In this document: in pieces, positions 1-8,952 of the stretch
Position numbering within the stretch: position 1 is the first letter of the stretch
How the letters are laid out: each line of letters opens with the position of its first letter
Assembly (NCBI RefSeq): GCF_900890425.1
Contig: NZ_CAAHFG010000001.1
Location: forward strand, 124,001 to 188,000
Source: Pontiella desulfatans
GTDB lineage: Bacteria > Verrucomicrobiota > Kiritimatiellia > Kiritimatiellales > Pontiellaceae
Direction of reading: 5' to 3'
DNA: 64,000 nucleotides
Translations under genes and position numbers: made by a program
The notes under the pieces: model-generated
Seen by the model: only the letters and a program-made list of their open reading frames with translations
Databases searched by the model: none
What the model was told of the DNA's origin: nothing

Positions 1-611
1 GCGCGCATCGAGTTGCAGTTGCCCACCATGTTGTCGATGCTGTAGCGCCCGCCTAGCTGGCGCCGCAGCATTTCATTTTCCGATTCGAGCGCATTGCGTT
101 CCTCGTTCTCCTCGCGGATGGTCGAAACGGCGGATGCCAGGATTTGGGCAACGTGCTCGAGAAACACGGAATAGCCCTGTAGCTCTTCTTCTGCAGAGGA
201 CGGAAGGTCGATGCTCATGGTTCCGATCACTTCCTTGTGGTGGATGATCGGTACGCAAATAAAGGCCGTTTTATGATCGCCGCGCGCCTTGGTGCGGTTG
301 AGGAAATCCGGCGACTTGCTGATGTCGGGGATGAGATCGGGCTGCCCGGTCTTGGCGACGCGTCCCGTGACGCCCTCGCCCAGCTCATATTGCCCGCGGC
401 GCATTTCGCTGGTGGAAAGCCCGCTGGAGGCTTCGATGTTCAGGATATCGGTGCCGGGTTTGCGCAGGGTCAGCGTTCCGCGCAAGACCCCCATGTCGGT
501 TTCCATGATTTCCAATACCTCGTTCAGCAACCCGGAAATATTGTGCTGGCGAGCCGAGATGGTCTGCGAGATTTTATACAGAACCTGCAGTTCTTTTTCA
601 CTTTGATTCAT
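1..611 (-). CDS. Sigma-54-dependent activator, N-terminal part (GAF, then start of AAA+)
   Basis: Only the first 203 codons lie in the window; the gene runs off the left edge. The start is the ATG at 611-609, preceded by a GAGGAT-like ribosome site. Residues of about 5-160 read as a GAF sensory domain of the NifA/FhlA type, including an Asp-Leu-Pro segment after a hydrophobic core. A short charged coiled linker follows (EENEERNALESENEMLRRQL), and then the sequence Val-Gly-Asn-Cys-Asn-Ser-Met-Arg, which is the usual entry into the sigma-54 interaction AAA+ domain. The protein is therefore probably an enhancer-binding activator gated by a small ligand or redox state. The target genes cannot be seen here. 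The family call is good; the ligand is unknown. Confidence 0.8.
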   Translation of the reverse strand, partial: MNQSEKELQVLYKISQTISARQHNISGLLNEVLEIMETDMGVLRGTLTLRKPGTDILNIEASSGLSTSEMRRGQYELGEGVTGRVAKTGQPDLIPDISKSPDFLNRTKARGDHKTAFICVPIIHHKEVIGTMSIDLPSSAEEELQGYSVFLEHVAQILASAVSTIREENEERNALESENEMLRRQLGGRYSIDNMVGNCNSMR

Positions 612-782
612 TTTTGCATCCTCATGCGGGGTGGGCTTGTTCATTGCCCAAACCTGAATACAAAAATGTATCTAAATAGGCAGGGTGCACACAAGTGTGT
701 TTTGGAAATATTTGTCCTACGGGCATGAAGCAGGCGGGGCGGGGGGCGATTCAAACCAAACGCTGAAAGAAAAAGCCAAGGT

Positions 783-805
783 CGGGGGAATGCACCGATC
801 CCCCG
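783..805 (-). terminator. Probable terminator of pcnB
   Basis: A CGGGGG/CCCCCG stem begins directly after the pcnB stop codon. On the minus strand it is followed by a T-rich stretch (CTTTTTCTTTC) after a short gap. The stem is strong but the T tract is imperfect. Confidence 0.5.
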
Positions 806-2023
806 CTACGATTTCTTTGGCTGGCGCATTTCGTTCCAGTATTCGAGTAGTTCCTGGTTGCGGTTGTGGGCCTTGGAGGAAATCTTGAAGTAGAGGAAGG
901 CATCGAGGAAGCCGCGGCTTTGCATGAAACGCTGCGGTCGGCGCCCTTTGGTGCGTTCGAAGCGCTGCTGGTTGCCCATGATGTCGGAAACCTGGTAAAT
1001 CACGTTTTTGGGCACGCGGACGTTTTCGCACATGCCCTTGAGGTGGCCGTGCACCGCGTTGCGGGCGGCGTCGAGGTGCGATTGGCCAGCCTCGACGAGC
1101 TGCTGGATCAAATATTCGTGATACTCGCCGAAGATCAACGCGAAGAGCAGGGCCGGGTGCACCTGCAGGCCGGCCTTGCGCCACCGGTCCATCTGGTCCA
1201 GCGCATGGATTACCCAGTCGTGGCGCGTCTTGTCCTCGTCGATCCAGTGCGAGAAATCGTGGAACATCGGGTGCAGGAGATCGGTTTTTTCCAGCCAGTG
1301 GAAAACCTCCTTGGCATGGCCGCAGAAAAAGAGCTTCTGGACTTCCTCATACATGCGCGAAGGGGCCGCGTGGCGGAGCAGGTCCTTGTTGCGGCAGATG
1401 GAGTCGTAGGCTCCCTGTTCGATCTCGAAACCGAGGGTGCCGGCAAAACGCGCCGCGCGAATCATGCGCACGGGATCTTCGGCAAACCGTTTGTCGGGAT
1501 CGCCGATGACGCGGATCATCTTTTGTTCCAGGTCTTCAAGGCCGCCCGCGTAGTCGATCACGGAAAAGTCGGCAATGTTGTAGAAGAGCGCATTGATGGT
1601 GAAATCGCGCCGGAGGGCATCCTCTTCCGGGGTGCCGAAAATATTGTCGCGCATCACCTGCCCGGAATCGGCGGTCCGAAAGGTGTTTTCGCAGTGGACG
1701 GTGTCATCGGCATCTTCAGGCACCGGGGCGCGGAAGGTGGAGGTTTCAATCACCTCGCCGCGGAACAGGATGTGGGCCAGCCGGAAACGGCGGCCAACCA
1801 GTCGGCAGTTGCGGAACAATTTGCGGATCTGTTCGGGGGTGGCATTGGTTGCCACGTCGAAATCCTTGGGGTTGCGGTTGAGCAACAGGTCGCGTACGCC
1901 GCCCCCGGCCAAATAGGCGGTATAGCCTTCGTCCTTCAGGTGATAGAGCACCTTTACGGCGGCGGAGCTGATATTTTTTCGGCTGACATTGTGGTCGGCT
2001 CTCTTAACTACGGTTGGTTCCAT
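806..2023 (-). CDS. pcnB: Poly(A) polymerase I (class II nucleotidyltransferase)
   Basis: 405 residues. The N-terminus carries the nucleotidyltransferase signature: the glycine-rich Gly-Gly-Gly-Val-Arg-Asp at about 40-45 and the metal-binding Asp-Phe-Asp at 54-56, followed by the very conserved block TPEQIRKLFRNCRLVGRRFR typical of PcnB rather than of CCA-adding enzymes. The RNA-binding and head domains follow to about residue 270, and the C-terminus is basic. Family knowledge: PcnB adds 3' poly(A) tails that mark RNA for decay. The length is slightly below that of the E. coli enzyme, mostly at the C-terminal tail. The gene is monocistronic, with a terminator hairpin directly behind it. Confidence 0.92.
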   Translation of the reverse strand: MEPTVVKRADHNVSRKNISSAAVKVLYHLKDEGYTAYLAGGGVRDLLLNRNPKDFDVATNATPEQIRKLFRNCRLVGRRFRLAHILFRGEVIETSTFRAPVPEDADDTVHCENTFRTADSGQVMRDNIFGTPEEDALRRDFTINALFYNIADFSVIDYAGGLEDLEQKMIRVIGDPDKRFAEDPVRMIRAARFAGTLGFEIEQGAYDSICRNKDLLRHAAPSRMYEEVQKLFFCGHAKEVFHWLEKTDLLHPMFHDFSHWIDEDKTRHDWVIHALDQMDRWRKAGLQVHPALLFALIFGEYHEYLIQQLVEAGQSHLDAARNAVHGHLKGMCENVRVPKNVIYQVSDIMGNQQRFERTKGRRPQRFMQSRGFLDAFLYFKISSKAHNRNQELLEYWNEMRQPKKS

Positions 2024-2062
2024 AAGTGGCGCAGGGTATTCGAAGGGGGGGTGGGAAAAAAG

Positions 2063-2090
2063 AAAAAATCCACCGCATGGTGGATTTTTA
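2063..2090 (-). terminator. Rho-independent terminator after the DUF4186 gene
   Basis: An 11-base-pair perfect stem (AAAAATCCACC with GGTGGATTTTT, loop GCAT) lies about 20 bases past the stop at 2110. On the minus strand it is followed by a run of T. It separates this gene from pcnB. Confidence 0.8.
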
Positions 2091-2109
2091 CAGCCCGTTG
2101 GGTCGGGCC

Positions 2110-2481
2110 TTAGGTGTCGAGGTGCTCGTCGATCCAGCGAAGGATGGTGTCGACGATGATGTCGACTTCGTCCTCCGTGAGTTCGCGGCCCTTTTCATAG
2201 CCGAAGAATTCCTCTACGGCCGAACGGTCGTTGCAGCCGCAGGCGTGCTGGGCAATGAAGACGGGGTGTCCCTTGGTCGGGGTTTGGCGTCCGTCGTTCT
2301 TGGGTTTGGCCGGGGCAAGGCGCTTGTTCACGAAGTCGGTCGCATGCAGTCGCAGGATTTCCATGCCACGGGATGTGACATATTCCTGCTCCGGTTCGCC
2401 CAGGATGAATTTTTCCAGGCGACCGTCGTCGGCCAGTTTTTTCTTCAGTGCGTCCCAGTCCTTGTCTGATATTTTTACCAC
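2110..2481 (-). CDS. DUF4186 family protein
   Basis: 123 residues. The core matches the small DUF4186 family as I know it: a His-Ala-x-Asp-Phe segment, the RLAPAKPKNDGRQTP block, then GHPVFIAQHA and a Cys-x-Cys pair, ending with an acidic helix and a Trp-Ile-Asp-Glu tail. The family has no established biochemical role; conserved Cys and His residues suggest metal binding, which is inference. The gene stands alone, with its own terminator and a repeat-rich 180-base upstream gap. No operon partner is evident. Confidence 0.75.
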   Translation of the reverse strand: MVKISDKDWDALKKKLADDGRLEKFILGEPEQEYVTSRGMEILRLHATDFVNKRLAPAKPKNDGRQTPTKGHPVFIAQHACGCNDRSAVEEFFGYEKGRELTEDEVDIIVDTILRWIDEHLDT

Positions 2482-2623
2482 AATCGTGTCCTCGATTAAT
2501 TTTCCGACCTAACTGCCAGAGCATAAACAGGCTCTAGCGGAAGAGCAAGCCTCCGCATACGGGAAAAATAGCAAAAAATACTAGAAGTGATTCATGAGGG
2601 TTGAAATGTGATGTTTTCAATTC

Positions 2624-2667
2624 CTCACGTTTCAATCGTCACGTCTCACACTTCACGCTTCACGTCA
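2624..2667. repeat. Degenerate TCACG/TTCACG intergenic repeat
   Basis: A run of 7-8 base units built on TCACG sits directly at the 3' end of the efflux permease and includes its stop codon. Its reverse complement contains GTGACGATTGAA-N-CGTGA, which recurs at 55231-55248; a related GACGATTGAAGCGT occurs near 56016. The rest of the 2482-2664 gap holds nothing else that I can identify. Confidence 0.55.
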
Positions 2668-5600
2668 GTCCTCACCAATCACGATATGCCGACGGAGGAA
2701 GGCGGCGAAGGAATCGGCGAGGCTATACATCAGCGGCACGAGCACCAGCGTGAGCAAGGTCGAAACGGCCAGGCCGAAGATCACCGCAATGGCCATGGGC
2801 GCCCACCAGGCCGATGTTGCGCCGCCGGCGGAGAAGCGGAACGTATGCACATCGAAGCTGAAGCCGATGGCCATCGGGATCAGGCCGAGAATGGTCGTCA
2901 CCGCCGTCAGCAGGACGGGGCGCAGCCGCAGGCGGCCCGCGTGCACGACCGCTTCGCGGGTGTCGAGCCCCTTGGCTTTCATCTGGTTGATGCAGTCGAC
3001 GAGCACGATCGCGTTGTTCACCACAATGCCGGCCAGGCTGATGATGCCCACACCGGTCATGACAATGCTGAAGTGCATGCGCGTGAGCAGCAGGCCCCAC
3101 ATCACGCCGATGATCGAAAGGATGATCGAGAGCAGGATCACGAACGGCAGCATGACGGAGTTGAACTGGAGCACCAGCACCACCACGATGCCGGCCAGCG
3201 CCAGCATGAACGCGCGCGACAGGAATTCCGACGACTCCTCCTGGTCTTCCCGGTCGCCGGTGTAAACGATGGTGTAGCCGGGCGGCATCTTGATTGAACT
3301 GACGATGGGGACAATGTCGGCCAGTAGCTCGTTCGATTCGCGGCCATCCTTGTTGCCCGAAATGGTGATGACACGTTTCTGGTTCTTGCGGCGGATGACG
3401 CCGCGCCCGGAGGTATATTCGAATTTGCCCAGCGAGGAGAGCGGAACGGGTTCGGCATCCTGCACCGGAATGTAGATTTCGTCCAACAGGTTGAACTGTT
3501 CGCGGGAAGGGCGGGGCAGGCGTACGGTGATATCGAACTCGTCCTCGCCCGCCCGGAACTTGCGTTGCGATTCCGTACCGTAGATCGAGGTGCGCAGGAA
3601 AAAGCCGATCGTTTCGGTGTCGAGCCCCAGCACGCCGGCCCGCTTGCGGTCGACGATGAACTGCAGCTCGGGCAATGCGCTCTCATAGTTCGAACGCAGG
3701 TCGACCAGCCCCGGCACCGGGCTGATGCGCCGCTTGATCTCCGTGGCAATGTCGTTGAGCTGTTCCAGGTTTTCCCCGGACACCTCGATGTTGACCGGAG
3801 GTTGTTGCGGCGGCCCCTCCTCGAAGGCATCGATCTTGATCTCCACGCCGGGGATCCGGCCAATGCGGTCGCGGAACTTCTGGATCAATTCGGAGGTCTT
3901 GCCCACGCGTTCCTTTTCGTCGACAAACTTGATGTAGCACGATCCCAGGTAGGTTCCGCCACTGCCTTCCGAAAATCCGCTGCCCATGCCTTGCCCCGTG
4001 GTGGCGAGGATGAACTCAATGTCGTCGAGATCGCTGATGGCGTTCTCGACGTGCTTCATGACGGCATCGGTTTTTTCAATGGCCGTGCCTTCCGGGTAGC
4101 GGACTTCGATCTGGGCGGCGCGCGGTTCCGTGTTGACGAACAGCGAGACGCCCTTGCCGAAGCGGCCGTAGAGCTGGGAACTCAGGATGAGGAACAGCAG
4201 GCTGATGATCAGCAGGGTGGCGCGGTGGTGCAACGCATGGCGCAGCAGGGCTTCGTAGCCGCGCACAAAGGGGTGGTGCTCGGTTCGGTTGTCGTCGAAG
4301 TTGCGTTTGCCGCGCTTGATCAGCACCGAGCAGATGGCCGGATTGATCACCAGCGCAACAAAGAGCGACGAGGCGAGGGTGATGATGAGGGTTTGTGGAA
4401 TGTAGCTCATGAACTCGCCCATGATGTCCGGCCAGAACAACAGCGGCGAAAAGGCGGCGAGCGTGGTGAGGGTCGAAGTGGTGACCGGCCAGGCTACCTC
4501 CGCCGCGCCCTGCCGCGCGGCCTCCATCCGCGACAACCCTTCGCAGTGCAGGCGGTAGATGTTTTCCACGATCACGATGCCGTTATCGACCAGCATGCCG
4601 ACGGCGAGGATCAGGGCGAACAGCACCACCATGTTCATCGTGATGCCCATCAGCGACATGATGGTGAACGAAAGCAGCATGGAGAAGGGGATGGCCAGCC
4701 CGACGAACAGGCTGTTGCGCCGCCCCATGAAAATCAGCAGCACGACGATGACGAGGAAAAAACCCGACGCCATGTTGTTTTCCAGTTCGGCGAGCATGTC
4801 GCGGATATCCTTGGAATCGTCCTGGACAATGGTGATGTGGATATCCTTCGAGATCCTGGTGGGGTCGATGTGCTGCTTCACCTCGTCGATCAGGTGGACG
4901 GAGTTTTCGCCGGCGCGCTTGAACACCTCGACCGTAACGGCGGTTTCGCCATTGATGCGGGAAATGCTTTCGAGGTCCTTGTAGGTATCCGAGACCGTGG
5001 CGATGTCGCGCAGGTAGATGGGGCGGTTCTCGCGCTGCACCACCACCAGGTCGCGCAGGTCGGAGGCCAGCACGAATTCGCCGGGCACGCGCACCTGCAC
5101 CTTGTTTTCGTCCACCTCCAGCATGCCGGCCGACATCGTAACGTTTTCCTTGCCGATCAGGCCAACCACATCGAACAGCGGAATGTTGTAGGCCACCAGG
5201 CGCGGCAGGTCGAACTCCAGCCGGATCTCGCGCTCGCGGGTGCCGACGATGCGCGCCTCCTTGACGCCGGAAATATTCTCGATCTCGTCCTGCAGGAATT
5301 CGGCGGTGCTCTTGAGCCGTTCCAGGTCGGGGTCGCCGGAGAGGGCGAAGCGCATGATCGGGATGTCGGTGCTGAAGTTGAGGCCTTCCACCACCGGTTC
5401 GTCGAGATCGTCGGGCAGGTCGGGGCGGGCGAGGTCGATCTTGTCCTTCACGCGCTGGATGGCGGTGTCGACATCGACGCCGGCCATGTATTCGATGGTG
5501 AAGACCACCACGCTGTCGGCCGCCATGGCCGAGATATCCTTCACGCTTCCGAGCTCGTTGAGCCTTTTTTCGATCGGGATGCAGACGAGGTTTTCCATGT

Positions 5601-5772
5601 CCTCCGGGGCGGTGCCCGGATGGATGGCGGTTACGAACACCTGCGGGATGGTGATGTCAGGCGAGCCCTCGCGCGGCAGGGTCTTGTAGGATTTGTAGCC
5701 CATCCAAACCAGCACGGCGATAAACACAAAAACCGCCGTGCGGAATTTGATGGCATAGTTGGTTACAATCAT
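2665..5772 (-). CDS. RND efflux permease (AcrB/HAE-like)
   Basis: 1035 residues, the usual length of a proton-driven RND pump. Visible features are an N-terminal membrane segment followed by the conserved Gly-Ser-Pro-Asp-Ile-Thr start of the first porter domain, two large periplasmic loops, and membrane bundles after about residues 330 and 845. The proton-relay segment reads LVDNGIVIVENIYR, so the usual Asp-Asp pair of TM4 is Asp-Asn, as in one large subgroup of these pumps. It is translationally coupled to the adaptor gene upstream through an ATGA overlap at 5769-5772. The operon order is marR-tolC, hlyD, RND. The substrate cannot be told from sequence; a linked MarR regulator points to small aromatic or toxic compounds. 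Confidence 0.9.
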   Translation of the reverse strand: MIVTNYAIKFRTAVFVFIAVLVWMGYKSYKTLPREGSPDITIPQVFVTAIHPGTAPEDMENLVCIPIEKRLNELGSVKDISAMAADSVVVFTIEYMAGVDVDTAIQRVKDKIDLARPDLPDDLDEPVVEGLNFSTDIPIMRFALSGDPDLERLKSTAEFLQDEIENISGVKEARIVGTREREIRLEFDLPRLVAYNIPLFDVVGLIGKENVTMSAGMLEVDENKVQVRVPGEFVLASDLRDLVVVQRENRPIYLRDIATVSDTYKDLESISRINGETAVTVEVFKRAGENSVHLIDEVKQHIDPTRISKDIHITIVQDDSKDIRDMLAELENNMASGFFLVIVVLLIFMGRRNSLFVGLAIPFSMLLSFTIMSLMGITMNMVVLFALILAVGMLVDNGIVIVENIYRLHCEGLSRMEAARQGAAEVAWPVTTSTLTTLAAFSPLLFWPDIMGEFMSYIPQTLIITLASSLFVALVINPAICSVLIKRGKRNFDDNRTEHHPFVRGYEALLRHALHHRATLLIISLLFLILSSQLYGRFGKGVSLFVNTEPRAAQIEVRYPEGTAIEKTDAVMKHVENAISDLDDIEFILATTGQGMGSGFSEGSGGTYLGSCYIKFVDEKERVGKTSELIQKFRDRIGRIPGVEIKIDAFEEGPPQQPPVNIEVSGENLEQLNDIATEIKRRISPVPGLVDLRSNYESALPELQFIVDRKRAGVLGLDTETIGFFLRTSIYGTESQRKFRAGEDEFDITVRLPRPSREQFNLLDEIYIPVQDAEPVPLSSLGKFEYTSGRGVIRRKNQKRVITISGNKDGRESNELLADIVPIVSSIKMPPGYTIVYTGDREDQEESSEFLSRAFMLALAGIVVVLVLQFNSVMLPFVILLSIILSIIGVMWGLLLTRMHFSIVMTGVGIISLAGIVVNNAIVLVDCINQMKAKGLDTREAVVHAGRLRLRPVLLTAVTTILGLIPMAIGFSFDVHTFRFSAGGATSAWWAPMAIAVIFGLAVSTLLTLVLVPLMYSLADSFAAFLRRHIVIGED

Positions 5773-6845
5773 TCGCCGCCACCTGCTTCAACGATTTCCA
5801 CGCGCTGGCCGTCGCTCAGCGTACGGTTGCCTTCGATGATGACCAGCTCGCCCTCTTCCAGCCCGTGCGAGACCATGGCGTTTTTGCGCGTGATCGTCTC
5901 GAGCGTCACCTTGCGCCGCACGGCCTGGCCGTCGGAGGCGAGGTAGACAATATGGTCGCCCTTCGAGGGCAGCACGGCGGACATCGGCAACGAGACCATG
6001 TTTTCGTTGATGCCCCGGTGGAACTCGACCAGCGCAATCATGCCCGGGCGAAGGATGCCGTCGGAGTTTTCAACCGTAATCTCGGCGCGGAAGGCATTGT
6101 TGCGGCCGTCGGCCCGCGCGGCGACGAAGGTCACCTTGCCTTCGAAGGTGCGGTCCTTCAGCGGTTGGACGCCGAACGAGACCGTGTCGCCGAGCTGGAT
6201 CGAATAGATGTCCTTTTCCGGGATCTGCACGACCACCTTCAGCGTGGCGGTATCCACCACCTGGAAAACCGGAGTGCCGGGCTGCACATATTCGCCTTCT
6301 TCGACAAAGCGGTCGTTCACCGTGCCGTTCACCGGCGATTCAACGCGGCACTGCTCGATGTTTATTTCGGCCTCGGTGGCCATGGCTTCCGCCCGGATGT
6401 GGGCGGTCTCGATACTATCGAACTCGCTGTCGGCAACGGCGCCGGATTCCTTCAGGGTCTTGAAGCGTCCGAAGTTTTTTTCTGCGTCCTTGGCGGCAAT
6501 GTTGGCCTGTTTGAGGTTGGTCTGCCAAATGCGGTCGTCGATCTGCAGCAGCAACTGCCCTTTTTCAACGCGGTCGCCGCGGTCGGCCTTGAGCGCCACG
6601 ATGCGCCCCGCCTTTTCGGCGGCCAGCATGGCGTCCACGTTGGCTTCGATGAGGGCCGGGAGAAAGACGATGTCCGCGGTGCTGGTCAGCCGCGCGGGCA
6701 TGGTGAGCACGGGCATGGCGGCCTCGGTGGCCTCCGGCATGGGCTTCGCGTGGCGTTTCATGAAATTGAACATGGCAATCAACAGCACGAGCCCCAGGAC
6801 GATGGCCAGCAAGACGATTTTAATGGCGTTTTTCCGCTCTTTCAT
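5769..6845 (-). CDS. Efflux periplasmic adaptor (HlyD/AcrA family)
   Basis: 358 residues with one N-terminal membrane anchor at about 9-26. The lipoyl half-motif Gly-Arg-Ile-Val-Ala-Leu with Gly-Asp-Arg-Val-Glu-Lys-Gly-Gln-Leu at about 82-100, a short alpha-helical hairpin (110-165), the returning lipoyl half VESPVNGTV, and a beta-barrel and membrane-proximal domain follow. This is the standard architecture of the protein that bridges an RND permease to an outer-membrane channel. It overlaps the upstream gene by one base (TAATG) and the downstream pump gene by four bases, so the three genes are translated as one unit. Confidence 0.9.
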   Translation of the reverse strand: MKERKNAIKIVLLAIVLGLVLLIAMFNFMKRHAKPMPEATEAAMPVLTMPARLTSTADIVFLPALIEANVDAMLAAEKAGRIVALKADRGDRVEKGQLLLQIDDRIWQTNLKQANIAAKDAEKNFGRFKTLKESGAVADSEFDSIETAHIRAEAMATEAEINIEQCRVESPVNGTVNDRFVEEGEYVQPGTPVFQVVDTATLKVVVQIPEKDIYSIQLGDTVSFGVQPLKDRTFEGKVTFVAARADGRNNAFRAEITVENSDGILRPGMIALVEFHRGINENMVSLPMSAVLPSKGDHIVYLASDGQAVRRKVTLETITRKNAMVSHGLEEGELVIIEGNRTLSDGQRVEIVEAGGGE

Positions 6846-8551
6846 TATTCATACTCCTCTAAAAGAATGCCTGCTGCATATTTCATCTGGGCGACGGCCA
6901 CCATGTATTCGTAAAGCGCCTGCGAGCGTGCGAGCCGGGCATCGCTCAGTTCAACGTTGGCCTGGGTGACCTCCAGGTTGGTGCCGAGGCCGGCATCGAA
7001 CCGCGAACGGGAAATCTGCAGTGCGCGGGTGGCGAGGCCAACGGTTTCCTGGGAGGCATCGATGATTTCCGCGGCATCGCGACCGCGGAGCCAGGCCGAG
7101 CGCACATCCAGCGAAACATAGCGCTCGAGGTCGCGGTATTCGTCCTCTTCGATGGCCAGGTTCAGCTTGCTCTCGGCCACGTTGGATTTCCGTGCACCGC
7201 CGTCGAACAGGTTCCAGCTGGCGCCGATGCCGGTGTACCAATGCCCCTGCCAACCGGATTCGCCCAGGAAGAAGCTGTAGGGATCGGGCTTCGTGTAGTC
7301 GTAGTTCGCGAATAGGTTCAGGCTGGGGTAATAGTCGCTCTTCTGCTGGTTGATGTCTTCCTTGCGCAGCTCGACCGAGCTGGCTTTCTCCATCAGCTCC
7401 GGGCGCTTCCGCAAGCCAAGGGCAATGGCCTGGTCGAGATTGACCTGCACCGGGACGTTGGTGAGTGGTTCGGTCAGCTCGAAAAATTCGTCGTCGATGA
7501 AGGTCAGGTTGCGGAACCCTTCAATGGCCAGGCTCAGGGAGTTTTCGGCAACGATCAGCCGCGGTTGTTCATTGGCCAGCGAAACCTTCGCACTCAGCCA
7601 GTCGAACTCCGAAACGGTTCCGGCATCGTACTTTTTCCGGGTTTCGTTTTCGAACCCCGCGAGTTGCTCCACCGATTGCTCCAGCGCGGAAACCTGTTCC
7701 TTGGCCAGCTGGACTTCGTAGTAGGCCAGCGTAATGTCGCGGGCCTGCGTGGCCCTCACGCGCCGCTCCTGGTAGGCGGTCAGCCTGCGGTAGGATTTCG
7801 ATGCGCGGATCGCCGAGAGCGTCCGGCCCCCGGAAAAGATTTCCCAGTTTGCCGAGGCGCCGACGCCCTTGCTTTCGGTGCCGCTGATGTTGTCCGGGTC
7901 GAAGGCGGTATAGTTGGCCGTGCCGGTCAGTTTCGGCATCGCCTGCGAGATGGCCCGCTTGCGCGTCATTTCGGCAATCTCGCGGTTGCGTGCCGCGTTC
8001 GCCACCGTTAGCGACCGCTTCAGTCCGATTTGGATGCTTGCTTCAAGCGAGTAGCGGTTGGTGGTTTGCGGGAAGGATAGGGAGGGGATCAGCAAGGCGA
8101 CCGCCAGGGCCGCCGTGCGGGCATGCTGGATGATTTTCCGCAGCATCAGCATGTGCTGGGTGCGCTCCTCTGCGGAGAGCGTGGCATAGGTTTCGCGTAT
8201 ACCCATCTTGCGGTTGGCGGCGAGTTGGTCAACCAGCTTCTTCCCCTTCGGAGTCAGCGAAACCTGGACAATGCGTTGGTCTTCGGCGCTGCGTCGGCGC
8301 TTCACCAGCCCGCTTTTTTCCAGACGTTGGAGCAAGGCCGATGTGGTCGATTTCCCGCGGTGCAATGCCGCCGCCAACGCGTTGACCGTGAGGTGCCCAT
8401 GCTGGTTGATGTAGTGCAATGCCCAGAACTGCGGCACCGAAATGGCCCCCTTCGATACGGCGCTCGTATCCTCTCGCATGACCGACGAAATCAGCTCGGG
8501 CAACACCTCCGACATAAAGTCGACAAATTCCTCTTTCGAAATAGTTTTCAT
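6845..8551 (-). CDS. MarR regulator and TolC outer-membrane channel in one reading frame
   Basis: One uninterrupted frame of 568 codons. Residues 1-133 form a complete MarR-family winged-helix repressor, with the recognition helix and wing at about 54-100 (LTVNALAAALHRGKSTTSAL, then the RRSAEDQR wing). From Met134 or Met136 the sequence becomes a signal peptide (MLRKIIQHARTAALAVALL, cleaved after about SLSFP) and then a full TolC/OEP protein of about 430 residues with two helical repeats. A repressor is cytoplasmic and TolC is outer-membrane, so the product is best read as two overlapping genes: marR continuing in frame, and tolC starting at 8152 or 8146. An AGAGGAG ribosome site at 8171-8165 supports an internal start. 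A lost stop codon, a sequencing error or a true fusion are the alternatives. Confidence 0.85.
   Translation of the reverse strand: MKTISKEEFVDFMSEVLPELISSVMREDTSAVSKGAISVPQFWALHYINQHGHLTVNALAAALHRGKSTTSALLQRLEKSGLVKRRRSAEDQRIVQVSLTPKGKKLVDQLAANRKMGIRETYATLSAEERTQHMLMLRKIIQHARTAALAVALLIPSLSFPQTTNRYSLEASIQIGLKRSLTVANAARNREIAEMTRKRAISQAMPKLTGTANYTAFDPDNISGTESKGVGASANWEIFSGGRTLSAIRASKSYRRLTAYQERRVRATQARDITLAYYEVQLAKEQVSALEQSVEQLAGFENETRKKYDAGTVSEFDWLSAKVSLANEQPRLIVAENSLSLAIEGFRNLTFIDDEFFELTEPLTNVPVQVNLDQAIALGLRKRPELMEKASSVELRKEDINQQKSDYYPSLNLFANYDYTKPDPYSFFLGESGWQGHWYTGIGASWNLFDGGARKSNVAESKLNLAIEEDEYRDLERYVSLDVRSAWLRGRDAAEIIDASQETVGLATRALQISRSRFDAGLGTNLEVTQANVELSDARLARSQALYEYMVAVAQMKYAAGILLEEYE
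8144..8171 (-). promoter_or_regulatory. Internal ribosome binding site and start codons for tolC
   Basis: AGAGGAG at 8171-8165 lies 12 bases before the ATG at 8152-8150; a second ATG follows at 8146-8144. The codons before the ATG also encode the normal C-terminal helix of a MarR protein, so the Shine-Dalgarno match could be a by-product of Glu-Glu codons. The strong signal peptide that starts exactly here argues for use. Confidence 0.5.
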
Positions 8552-8728
8552 GGCGGATAGTACGTAGCACGAACCATGCCTGTAGCCAATCCTCTTTTAA
8601 AGAAAGATTGCGCAAGGAAGCGCCCGGATGGGCTGTTGACGCGGCTGCTATGTGGCGGATCAACTGATGGGGATAACGATTTCCCTGGCGGCGGCACCGT
8701 TTCCGGCATTTCCATTCCCGGATCTAGG

Positions 8729-8952
8729 TTATGTGCTTGTCCTCAGCACATCCGCAAAGAAGTCGTGGCCTTTGTCGTCGGTGAGAATGACGGCGGGGAA
8801 GTCGACCACTTCGATCTTGCGGACGGCTTCCGTGCCGAGTTCTTCCATGTCGACGATCTCGACGGACTTGATGTTTTTTTCGGCGATCAGGGCCGCGGGG
8901 CCGCCGATGGAGCCGAGGTAGAAGCCGTTGTATTTGGTGCAGTCATCAGTGG
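8729..8952 (-). pseudogene. Fumarase class I 3' remnant, copy 1
   Basis: About 70 codons matching the C-terminal end of the intact fumarase at 10558-12180, from the Gly-Phe-Tyr-Leu-Gly-Ser-Ile-Gly-Gly block to the final Asp-Phe-Phe-Ala-Asp. By eye the nucleotide match to 10570-10773 is about 90 percent, so the copy is fairly recent. It has no start and lacks the first about 470 residues with the iron-sulfur and substrate sites. Its 5' edge abuts the dienelactone hydrolase gene, with a few bases of overlap at that gene's stop codon. It cannot encode a working enzyme. Confidence 0.85.

Noticed and set aside
3565-5946. Long plus-strand open frame of 793 codons opposite the efflux permease
   Set aside because: It is an antisense frame created by G+C-rich codon usage; composition is His/Asp/Val-rich and unlike any protein, and the opposite strand is a clear RND pump.
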